DNA of 64,000 nt from Pedobacter deserti (GTDB lineage: Bacteria; Bacteroidota; Bacteroidia; Sphingobacteriales; Sphingobacteriaceae), in NCBI RefSeq assembly GCF_024436415.1, contig NZ_JAFMZQ010000001.1, positions 434,001 through 498,000 of the forward strand, read 5' to 3'. The notes under the pieces were generated by a model. The model had not been told where the DNA came from. It saw only the letters and a program-made list of their open reading frames with translations, and made no database searches. The position numbers were made by a program, and so were the translations under genes. Position 1 is the first letter of the stretch; the number at the start of each line of letters is the position of its first letter. This document shows, piece after piece, positions 35,754 through 42,292 of this stretch.

Positions 35754-35784
35754 CAAATATAGTAATAAAGTTTCTAAGATCAAA
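35754..35784 (-). promoter_or_regulatory. consensus promoter of rimP-nusA-infB
   Basis: On the minus strand TTTG (35781-35784), 19-bp spacer and TATATTTG (35754-35761), a full match. Transcription should start near 35748, about 60 nt before the rimP ATG. Confidence 0.8.
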
Positions 35785-35805
35785 ATATGCTACCCTATAC
35801 TCTCT

Positions 35806-35849
35806 GGATATTACCCGGATACTACCCGGTTGCTGCCCGGATACTGCCC
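35806..35849. repeat. four tandem copies of an 11-bp unit
   Basis: GGATATTACCC (35806-35816), GGATACTACCC (35817-35827), GGTTGCTGCCC (35828-35838) and GGATACTGCCC (35839-35849). An inverted half copy, AGTATCCGG, follows at 35886-35894. The array lies between the divergent rimP promoter and the small membrane-protein gene. Confidence 0.85.
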
Positions 35850-35966
35850 GGGCTCAAGCGCTTAGGATGCGGTCGACGCCTGCTTAGTATCCGGCTTACA
35901 AAGCCAGGCAAACTGGCGCATTGTTTGATATAAGAACACAGGCATTATTTTCTTATACTTACAACA

Positions 35967-36311
35967 ATGAAATGGATCATTGAAATCTTACTTATGGGGC
36001 TGGCTGTGTTCATCGGCGCCAAACTGGTTCCTGGTGTTACCATAGACGGATTTGGCAACGCCATTATTGCTGCGCTGTTAATAGCGCTGGCCAATGCCAC
36101 CGTAGGCTTCATCTTACGCGTCATGACCTTTCCCATAAACTTTCTGACCCTGGGACTGGTGTCCTTCGTAATCAGTGTACTCATGATACTGATGGTCGAC
36201 AACGTGATGGATTCTTTTGAGACGACCGGATTTTGGGCCGCCGCGCTGCTGGCCATTGTACTGGCTATCATTAAGGCGATTTTCAGCGCGCTGCGGGGCG
36301 ATGAAGATTGA
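35967..36311 (+). CDS. PF04020-type (phage holin family 4 / YvlD-like) membrane protein
   Basis: 114 residues with four hydrophobic helices. The segment KLVPGVTIDGFGNAIIAALLI and the central MTFPINFLTLGLVSFVIS are the hallmarks of the YvlD-like group, named holin family 4 by profile. Despite the name, members are chromosomal in most bacteria and have no shown lysis role. No phage genes are nearby. The upstream region holds the 11-bp tandem repeat array. Confidence 0.82.
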   Translation: MKWIIEILLMGLAVFIGAKLVPGVTIDGFGNAIIAALLIALANATVGFILRVMTFPINFLTLGLVSFVISVLMILMVDNVMDSFETTGFWAAALLAIVLAIIKAIFSALRGDED

Positions 36312-36341
36312 TCCTGATCCCCGGCGACATCCGGATTTGAC

Positions 36342-37481
36342 TTAAGCGAGGATGTCCCGGGAAATCACGAGCTTTTGAATCTCTGATGTTCCCTCATAGA
36401 TCTGGGTTATTTTGGCGTCACGCATCAGTCGCTCAACATGATATTCCTTTACATATCCGTAACCGCCGTGAATCTGCACGGCCTCAACCGTAACATCCAT
36501 AGCCACCTTGGAGGCGTATAGCTTCGCCATTGAACCGGCAAGCGTATAGGGTTGACCCTGATCCTTCAGCCAGGCGGCTTTATACACCAACAGCCGCGCC
36601 GCCTCAATCTGTGTCGCCATCTCAGCCAGCTTAAAGGCAATCGCCTGATGATCTGCTATCGGCTTTCCAAAAGCTTTACGTGTTTTCGCATAAGCCAGCG
36701 CAAGTTCATAGGCTCCGGCTGCAATGCCCAGGGCCTGTGCAGCTATACCGATCCGTCCTCCTTCGAGGGTCTTCATGGCAAACTTGAAACCGAATCCATC
36801 CTCGCCGATACGGTTCTCCTTCGGCACCTTCACATCATTAAACATCAGGGAGTGGGTGTCCGATCCGCGTATGCCGAGCTTATTTTCTTTAGGGCCTACT
36901 GTAAAGCCCTCCATCCCCTTCTCAACGATAAAGGCATTGATACCACGGTGTTTAAGCCCTTTGTCCGTTTGCGCAATAACCAGGTATGTACTGGCGGTAC
37001 TACCGTTGGTAATCCAGTTTTTTGTGCCGTTAAGCAGATAATAGTCCCCCCTGTCTTCAGCAGTGGTCTGCTGCGAGGTGGCATCTGAACCGGCCTCCGG
37101 TTCAGACAGGCAGAATGCACCAATATGCTGGCCTGAGGCGAGCTGCTTCAGATACTTCTCTTTTTGAAACTCCGACCCGAAGGCTTCCAACCCATAGCAT
37201 ACCAGCGAATTATTGACCGAAACAACTACAGAGGCAGAGGCATCAACCTTTGAGAGTTCTTCCATAACCAACACATAAGACAGGGCGTCCATTCCGCTGC
37301 CGTTGTATTTTTCGGATACCATTATACCCAGAAACCCGAGGTCACCCAGCATCCTTATTTGCTCAGCAGGAAATTTCTGATGTTCATCACGCTCAATAAC
37401 GCCAGGCTTCAGTTCGTTCTGCGCAAAATCGCGCGCAGCCTGACGAATCATTAGTTGTTCTTCGGTTAGTTGAAACAGCAT
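36342..37481 (-). CDS. acyl-CoA dehydrogenase (short/branched-chain type)
   Basis: 379 residues from the ATG at 37481. FAD enzyme that makes the alpha-beta double bond in acyl-CoA and passes electrons to ETF. FCLSEPEAGSDA and WITNGS are the FAD/substrate signatures, IGIAAQALGIA and QIHGGYGYVKEYHVERLMRD the C-terminal ones. The catalytic base is Glu363 in YEGTSEIQ, its place in short-chain and butyryl-CoA dehydrogenases. The upstream in-frame start at 37583 would run through the promoter and is rejected. An inverted repeat brackets the promoter. ETF genes are not in the window. Confidence 0.92.
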   Translation of the reverse strand: MLFQLTEEQLMIRQAARDFAQNELKPGVIERDEHQKFPAEQIRMLGDLGFLGIMVSEKYNGSGMDALSYVLVMEELSKVDASASVVVSVNNSLVCYGLEAFGSEFQKEKYLKQLASGQHIGAFCLSEPEAGSDATSQQTTAEDRGDYYLLNGTKNWITNGSTASTYLVIAQTDKGLKHRGINAFIVEKGMEGFTVGPKENKLGIRGSDTHSLMFNDVKVPKENRIGEDGFGFKFAMKTLEGGRIGIAAQALGIAAGAYELALAYAKTRKAFGKPIADHQAIAFKLAEMATQIEAARLLVYKAAWLKDQGQPYTLAGSMAKLYASKVAMDVTVEAVQIHGGYGYVKEYHVERLMRDAKITQIYEGTSEIQKLVISRDILA

Positions 37482-37503
37482 AATAATATTATTAGAATAA
37501 CAA

Positions 37504-37552
37504 GTTATGCCAAATGTATATAATCTGGGGGAAACTGTTATGGTGGCATAAC
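37504..37552. promoter_or_regulatory. inverted-repeat operator candidate around the acyl-CoA dehydrogenase promoter
   Basis: GTTATGCCA (37504-37512) and its exact reverse complement TGGCATAAC (37544-37552) lie 40 bp apart centre to centre. A further GTTATG at 37537-37542 makes a closer pair with the right copy (GTTATG-GTGG-CATAAC). The left copy overlaps the -7 box and expected transcription start. Confidence 0.5.
37511..37518 (-). promoter_or_regulatory. -7 element of the acyl-CoA dehydrogenase gene
   Basis: TACATTTG on the minus strand matches TAnnTTTG, 29 bp before the ATG at 37481. The -33 position reads TTTC. It decides against the longer reading frame. Confidence 0.55.
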
Positions 37553-37583
37553 AAATTTTGCCGCGAGCTACGCCTTTAGCCAT

Positions 37584-37618
37584 AAAACAACATGCCTGAA
37601 CCGTCGGGTTCAGGCATG
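37584..37618 (-). terminator. terminator of rng
   Basis: CATGCCTGAACC (37591-37602) pairs perfectly with GGTTCAGGCATG (37607-37618) around GTCG. On the minus strand TTGTTTTA follows. It lies 21 bp past the rng stop. Confidence 0.8.
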
Positions 37619-37639
37619 CTATAAGGAAAGAGGAACGAC

Positions 37640-39193
37640 TTAAAGTTTTATCTCTTCTTCCTTAGCGCTAAGGAAGTGGAATTCCGTCAGACTGTAAGAC
37701 GGTACGGATTTAATTTTAATTCGCTGACCGAATTTAAAGAACCATTTCCATTGCAATGACATAAGCCACCCTTTCTTGATGTAAGCAGCTATGTATGGGT
37801 GAACACACAGCGTAATATTTTTTTCGTTTTGCTCTTGCAAAATATAGGTCAGATTGTTTTCAATATCATCCATTAAAACAATACTGGCCTTAATTTCTCC
37901 GGTACCGTTGCAGGTCGGACACTTCTCGCTCGTCACAATGTTCATCTCCGGACGCACCCGCTGACGCGTGATCTGCACAAGTCCGAATTTGCTTGGCGGC
38001 AATATGGTATGTTTTGCACGGTCAAGCAACATAAGGTCCCTAAGGTGATCAAACAGAATCTTACGGTTAGCCGGCTTGTGCATATCGATAAAATCGATCA
38101 CGACAATACCGCCCATATCGCGAAGACGGAGCTGCCTTGCTATTTCTTTAGCGGCCTCCTTGTTCACCTGCAAAGCATTCTCCTCCTGGTTTTCTTTGCT
38201 TGCAGTTCTGTTGCCGCTGTTTACATCGATGACATGAAGGGCTTCCGTGTGTTCAACAACTAGATAAGCACCGCCCGCAAGGTTTACCGTTTTCCCAAAC
38301 GCTCCCTTTATTTGTTTTTCGATACCGAAGTGTTCAAAAATAGGCTCCTTGTGTTTGTAAAACTTAACGATCTTTTCCATCTCTGGCGATATCTCATGCA
38401 CATAAGACCGTATATCTTCGAACAGCCCACTGTCGTTCACATAAACGTTCGTGAACTCGGTGTTCAGGATGTCACGGATCAATGTTGATGTCCGGTCCAT
38501 TTCTCCCCATACACGTTTGGAAGGTTCAGCCTCAGGAAGTTTCTTGGTGAAATTTTCCCATTTAGCAACAGAATCCAGCAGGTCTTTCTGGAGTTCCGCA
38601 ACCCCCTTGCCTTCAGATACCGTGCGGATAATTACTCCGAAATTCTTCGGCTTAATGCTTTCGATGATTTTCTTAAGACGGTTACGCTCGGTATTGCTTT
38701 TGATCTTTTTTGAAATGGAAATCACATTGGAAAATGGTACCAATACGATATAACGGCCCGCTATAGAAAGATCGGAACTAAGCCGGGGTCCTTTTGTGGA
38801 AATGGGCTCTTTGGCAATTTGAACCGGAAGAAGCAGGTTCTTACTTACAACCTCCGATATTTTACCAGCTTTGTTAATGTCATTTTCCAGCTTAAAGTTG
38901 TCAAGCAATGTACCATTAACAGTTCCATTGCGCTTTATTCGAGTTAGCTTTATTAAAGATTGTACTTGCGGACCAAGATCAAAGTAATGCAGGAAGGCAT
39001 CTTTTTCATATCCCACATCAACAAAAGCAGCATTCAGCCCGGGCATTATTTTCTTAATGCGCCCAAGGTAAATGTCGCCTACGGCATAGTTGTTATTGAT
39101 CTGTTCTTTGTGAAGTTCTACAAGTTGTTTGTCTTCAACTAAAGCTATGGTTACTCCCAATGGGGAGGAATCAACAATTAATTCTTTTACCAA
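37640..39193 (-). CDS. rng: ribonuclease G/E-family endoribonuclease
   Basis: 517 residues. Single-strand-specific endonuclease for rRNA processing and mRNA decay. An S1 domain begins at YAVGDIYLGRIKKIMPGLNAAFVDVG (38-63) with the phylum-typical insertion near 88-115. The catalytic magnesium ligands are Asp323 (HVIDVNSG) and Asp367 (VVIDFIDM), and the zinc link that joins dimers is CPTC (425-428). The length fits RNase G without the RNase E scaffold tail. The start is TTG; it aligns with the family N-terminus KELIVDS. An inverted repeat (TGAGGC/GCCTCA, 39207-39223) lies 14 nt upstream and may form a leader hairpin. Confidence 0.93.
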   Translation of the reverse strand: MVKELIVDSSPLGVTIALVEDKQLVELHKEQINNNYAVGDIYLGRIKKIMPGLNAAFVDVGYEKDAFLHYFDLGPQVQSLIKLTRIKRNGTVNGTLLDNFKLENDINKAGKISEVVSKNLLLPVQIAKEPISTKGPRLSSDLSIAGRYIVLVPFSNVISISKKIKSNTERNRLKKIIESIKPKNFGVIIRTVSEGKGVAELQKDLLDSVAKWENFTKKLPEAEPSKRVWGEMDRTSTLIRDILNTEFTNVYVNDSGLFEDIRSYVHEISPEMEKIVKFYKHKEPIFEHFGIEKQIKGAFGKTVNLAGGAYLVVEHTEALHVIDVNSGNRTASKENQEENALQVNKEAAKEIARQLRLRDMGGIVVIDFIDMHKPANRKILFDHLRDLMLLDRAKHTILPPSKFGLVQITRQRVRPEMNIVTSEKCPTCNGTGEIKASIVLMDDIENNLTYILQEQNEKNITLCVHPYIAAYIKKGWLMSLQWKWFFKFGQRIKIKSVPSYSLTEFHFLSAKEEEIKL

Positions 39194-39260
39194 AAGCTAC
39201 AGATTTTGAGGCAGCATGCCTCATGATTAACACATGAACTATAAAAAAACTAATGCAACC

Positions 39261-39294
39261 AAAAACACAGGCTAGGAACTTAATCTTAGCCTGT
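39261..39294 (-). terminator. terminator after the HU-TPR-peptide operon
   Basis: ACAGGCTA (39267-39274) pairs with TAGCCTGT (39287-39294), 12-nt loop. On the minus strand GTTTTT follows (plus-strand A run 39261-39265). It separates the 29-residue peptide gene from rng. Confidence 0.7.
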
Positions 39295-39323
39295 ACTTTT
39301 GGTGCCGTAACAATAAGAAAAAA

Positions 39324-39413
39324 TTACTTTTTCTTATGTCTGTTTTTTCTTAAACGCTTCTTGCGTTTGTGCGTAGCCATTTTATGTCTCTTTCTTTTTT
39401 TACCGCTTGGCAT
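39324..39413 (-). CDS. 29-residue highly basic peptide (probable ribosomal protein)
   Basis: A 30-codon gene (ATG at 39413, TAA at 39324-39326) coding for MPSGKKRKRHKMATHKRKKR followed by nine more residues, LRKNRHKKK. About two thirds of the residues are Lys, Arg or His. It lies 35 bp after the TPR gene and before rng, and a terminator follows directly, so it is a real operon member. The composition matches very small ribosomal proteins that thread into rRNA. It is not like bTHX, which begins MGKGD and has a GT/RRGK core. I believe near-identical peptides occur at this place throughout Bacteroidota, but cannot verify that here. Confidence 0.8.
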   Translation of the reverse strand: MPSGKKRKRHKMATHKRKKRLRKNRHKKK

Positions 39414-39448
39414 AGTGTTTAATTTTTAAATATTTTTTAATCTGTTTA

Positions 39449-40297
39449 TTATTTCTGTTTTAACTCCTGTACCCGCTCATCAATAAATTTTGATAAAGTT
39501 GGATCAGCAGCTAACTTTTTACTTGTTTGGTAGGCATCAATAGCCTCTGCGTTCTTGCCCAGGTTTTCATAGGCAGTAGCCATGTAAAAATAGGCCTCCG
39601 GCAATGGCTTTATCGCAACAACATCCTTAAACCTGGATATAGCCTTATCGAATTGTCCGGATTTAATGGCGAAGGTAGCCAGGCTCATATTTGCCTTCAG
39701 GTTTTTCGGATCCTCTTTTACCACGTCCATCAGCATGGCTATACCCTGCATGGGCATGCCCATACCATTCACAATTGTTATACCCAATCCGCTTCTGGCA
39801 TCAAGGCTCGTCGAATCGATCTTCATAGCCTCCTTGAATGCATTATTCGCTTTCTGCAAAAGCACCGGTTGCATTATTGTGTCCCGGCTATTGTCAAAGG
39901 CAGTAAGCAGTCGCTCTCCGGCATTCACCCAGCTCATAAGATCAGGCTGCTTTTTTGCAGCGATCTCCAGATATAAAGCACTTGGGGTGCTCTGCTCAAG
40001 ATCATCCCACTTCCGGGCCAAAGCTAAAGCAGCATCTGCCTTTCCGTTTTCATCAGCTGCTTCAAATTTAGCCTCAAGATCGATAACCTCTTTGGCTAAA
40101 TCCGTGTTTAATAAACGCTTAGCTTCCTGAGAAACCTCTTCGAGACTGATCATATCAGCCGCAGCTTCCTTCCTGAAACCGCTTTGCTCTTCTTTGGGTT
40201 TTACCAGCCCTTTAATATCACGGCTAAACAAAAAAGCCATAATCAGTACAATCGCACTGATTAGGGTTATTTGCTTAGACCTGATACTTTTAAACAT
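39449..40297 (-). CDS. membrane-anchored TPR protein
   Basis: 282 residues. One N-terminal membrane helix (SKQITLISAIVLIMAFLFSR, 8-27) without a cleavage site, then a charged linker and at least three TPR units, for example ALNTFKEAMKIDSTS-like (NNAFKEAMKIDSTSLDARSG), ANMSLATFAIKSGQFDKAIS and FYMATAYENLGKNAEAI. The TPR part should face the periplasm. It starts 3 bp after the HU gene. The role is unknown; the neighbours (HU, tiny basic peptide, RNase G) point to nucleic acid functions, while the topology points to the envelope. Confidence 0.85.
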   Translation of the reverse strand: MFKSIRSKQITLISAIVLIMAFLFSRDIKGLVKPKEEQSGFRKEAAADMISLEEVSQEAKRLLNTDLAKEVIDLEAKFEAADENGKADAALALARKWDDLEQSTPSALYLEIAAKKQPDLMSWVNAGERLLTAFDNSRDTIMQPVLLQKANNAFKEAMKIDSTSLDARSGLGITIVNGMGMPMQGIAMLMDVVKEDPKNLKANMSLATFAIKSGQFDKAISRFKDVVAIKPLPEAYFYMATAYENLGKNAEAIDAYQTSKKLAADPTLSKFIDERVQELKQK

Positions 40298-40300
40298 AGC

Positions 40301-40603
40301 TTATGCTTCTACGCTGATTTTCTTAGAATTGCTTTTTACCTTGTCCACGAATACTTTCGCCGGCTTAAAGCTTGGAACATAATGCTCCGGAATGATGATC
40401 GCTGTATTCTTAGAAATATTTCTTGCAGTTTTTTGGGCTCTTTTTTTAACAACAAAACTACCAAAACCTCTTACATAGACATTTTCTCCGCTGATCATGC
40501 TGTTCTTGATCACTTTGAAAAACGCCTCAACCGTCTCCTGAACATCTACCTTTTCAATCCCTGTCTTTGTTGATATTTCTGAAATAATATCTGCCTTAGT
40601 CAT
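40301..40603 (-). CDS. HU/IHF-family DNA-binding protein
   Basis: 100 residues, the usual size. HU-type dimerising helices (MTKADIISEISTKTGIEKVDVQETVEAFFKVI region) are followed by the beta arm with GENVYVRGFGSFVVKKRAQKT and the ARNISKNTAIIIPEHYVPSFKPA tail, which resembles IHF-beta numbering (RNP replaced by RNI). It bends DNA and organises the nucleoid. First gene of the HU-TPR-peptide operon, with a consensus -7 element and a leader of about 54 nt. Confidence 0.92.
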   Translation of the reverse strand: MTKADIISEISTKTGIEKVDVQETVEAFFKVIKNSMISGENVYVRGFGSFVVKKRAQKTARNISKNTAIIIPEHYVPSFKPAKVFVDKVKSNSKKISVEA

Positions 40604-40662
40604 AATCTATTTGTTAGTTTTATTTAATGTTTGCTCCGTTACTTATAAGTGTTTTGGGGTTG

Positions 40663-40670
40663 CAAAAGTA
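40663..40670 (-). promoter_or_regulatory. -7 element of the HU operon
   Basis: TACTTTTG on the minus strand matches TAnnTTTG, 59 bp before the HU ATG. The -33 region is T-rich but lacks the G. The divergent mutY promoter lies 70 bp to the right. Confidence 0.6.
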
Positions 40671-40739
40671 TTGCTTTTTAGCGAGATAGGAAAATAAAAG
40701 ATCATTTATTTCCGGGTAGAATATCAGCCGATTGCAAGT

Positions 40740-40772
40740 TTTGTAAAAAGCGCAGCAATAATCCTATTTTTG
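40740..40772 (+). promoter_or_regulatory. mutY promoter placed for a leaderless mRNA
   Basis: TTTG (40740-40743), a 21-bp spacer and TATTTTTG (40765-40772), a full consensus. Only 5 nt separate the -7 element from the ATG at 40778, so transcription should start at the start codon. Confidence 0.7.
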
Positions 40773-40777
40773 CGGCT

Positions 40778-41836
40778 ATGAATTTTCAGAACGAGTTGAT
40801 TAAGTGGTATTTGTATAATAAACGAGCGCTGCCGTGGAGGGAAACTACCGATGCCTATGTGATCTGGATCTCGGAAATCATTATGCAGCAAACCCGGGTG
40901 GAACAAGGGCTGCCCTACTTCAATAAGTTCCTCGCCGCCTTCCCCAGTGTCGAAGCATTCGCCCGCGCATCGGAAACCGAGGTGCTCAAACTATGGCAGG
41001 GACTGGGCTACTACTCGCGCGGACGGAATATGCTCAAAACAGCACAGGATGTAGTACAAACTCACGGTGGCCGTTTCCCAACCGCATATCAGGACCTCAT
41101 TAAGCTGAAAGGCATCGGACCTTACACTGCCGCGGCTATCTCCTCGTTCTCTTCCAACGAGAACAGGGCCGTTGTAGATGGCAATGTTTACCGGGTCCTC
41201 TCCAGGTATTTCGGGATATCGACGCCCATAAACAGCAGCCAGGGAATCAAAGCATTTCAACAACTCGCGCAAGAGCTGACCGCCGGTCAGGAAGCGGCTA
41301 TTTACAACCAGGCCATCATGGAATTTGGCGCATTGCAGTGCAAGCCCAGACAGCCTGCCTGTGATACCTGCCCCTTGCAAACGGGCTGTTATGCTTATAA
41401 GCATCAGCTTACGGCCAGCCTGCCTGTAAAAATGAAAGGCCGGGAAAAGCGCGTGCGACATTTCAATTATTTTTTGTGTCAGAACGATAGCGGCGCTATT
41501 CTCGTTAAAAGGCGGCCGGCCGGAGACATCTGGCAGGGACTCTACGATCTTCCCCTGATAGAAACCGCCGACAACTTCACTTCGGACGTTTCCTTCAGAA
41601 ACCGCTTTCAGGATCTGTTCGGTAAAGACGCCTCGCTTACGCACCTTAAAGAAATGAGGCACCTGCTGACACACCAAACGATATTTGTCCAATTTTTTGT
41701 ATTAGACAATTATATCATTAACTTTAATCAGAATGCAGATATAAAATGGGTGTCGACGGAGGAGTTCCATCACCTTCCGCTGCCGAAGGTGATTCACGAT
41801 TTTATGACTGAAGTAATTAAACGAGCAAATTATTAG
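40778..41836 (+). CDS. mutY: A/G-specific adenine glycosylase MutY
   Basis: 352 residues. Removes adenine paired with 8-oxoguanine. The HhH-GPD domain has Glu33 in ISEIIMQQTR, the helix-hairpin-helix LKGIGPYTAAAI, and the catalytic Asp134 in VVDGNVYRVL. The iron-sulphur cluster ligands are Cys188, 195, 198 and 204 (C-x6-C-x2-C-x5-C). A C-terminal NUDIX-like domain for 8-oxoG recognition begins near 225 (RHFNYFLCQNDSGAILVKRR). ssb follows after 6 bp, making a DNA-maintenance operon. The promoter predicts a leaderless transcript. Confidence 0.95.
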   Translation: MNFQNELIKWYLYNKRALPWRETTDAYVIWISEIIMQQTRVEQGLPYFNKFLAAFPSVEAFARASETEVLKLWQGLGYYSRGRNMLKTAQDVVQTHGGRFPTAYQDLIKLKGIGPYTAAAISSFSSNENRAVVDGNVYRVLSRYFGISTPINSSQGIKAFQQLAQELTAGQEAAIYNQAIMEFGALQCKPRQPACDTCPLQTGCYAYKHQLTASLPVKMKGREKRVRHFNYFLCQNDSGAILVKRRPAGDIWQGLYDLPLIETADNFTSDVSFRNRFQDLFGKDASLTHLKEMRHLLTHQTIFVQFFVLDNYIINFNQNADIKWVSTEEFHHLPLPKVIHDFMTEVIKRANY

Positions 41837-41842
41837 CAATTC

Positions 41843-42286
41843 ATGTCAGGTATAAACAAAGTTATTTTAGTTGGTCACCTGGGTAAGGACCCGGAAGTCA
41901 GACATTTAGATGGCGGGGTAACCGTTGCCAGCTTTCCGTTGGCTACATCAGAGAATTATGTTAAAGATGGCAAACGAATTGAACAAACAGAATGGCATAA
42001 TATTGTTCTTTGGCGCGGTCTTGCCGAAGTAGCGTCTAAATATCTTCAAAAAGGAAAGCTGGTTTATATAGAAGGCAAACTTCGCACCCGCTCTTTTGAA
42101 GACCGCGAACGGGTAAAAAAATACATCACCGAAGTAGTGGCAGAAAATTTCACCGTACTTGGTCGCAAAAGTGATTTTGAACCAGCAACAGGAGCCACTC
42201 CTGAAAGTAATACCAACGGCAGTACTTCCAGGAGTGCTGTAAATTATAATGAAAGTGACGATCCTTCCGGCGATCTGCCGTTCTAG
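41843..42286 (+). CDS. ssb: single-stranded DNA-binding protein
   Basis: 147 residues. OB-fold (1-110) with INKVILVGHLGKDPEVRHL and TEWHNIVLWRGLAEVASKYL, then a low-complexity Ser/Thr/Asn linker and the acidic C-terminal tip DDPSGDLPF, which recruits repair proteins. Second gene of the mutY-ssb operon. Its stop is 6 bp from the convergent glmS stop, with no separate terminator. Confidence 0.94.
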   Translation: MSGINKVILVGHLGKDPEVRHLDGGVTVASFPLATSENYVKDGKRIEQTEWHNIVLWRGLAEVASKYLQKGKLVYIEGKLRTRSFEDRERVKKYITEVVAENFTVLGRKSDFEPATGATPESNTNGSTSRSAVNYNESDDPSGDLPF

Positions 42287-42292
42287 GACCAA

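Noticed and set aside
35967..36311. Prophage remnant suggested by the holin-family name
   Set aside because: PF04020 proteins are common chromosomal membrane proteins; no phage or integrase genes are near.
39324..39413. Identification of the 29-residue peptide as bTHX
   Set aside because: bTHX starts MGKGD and has a different core; this peptide does not fit it.
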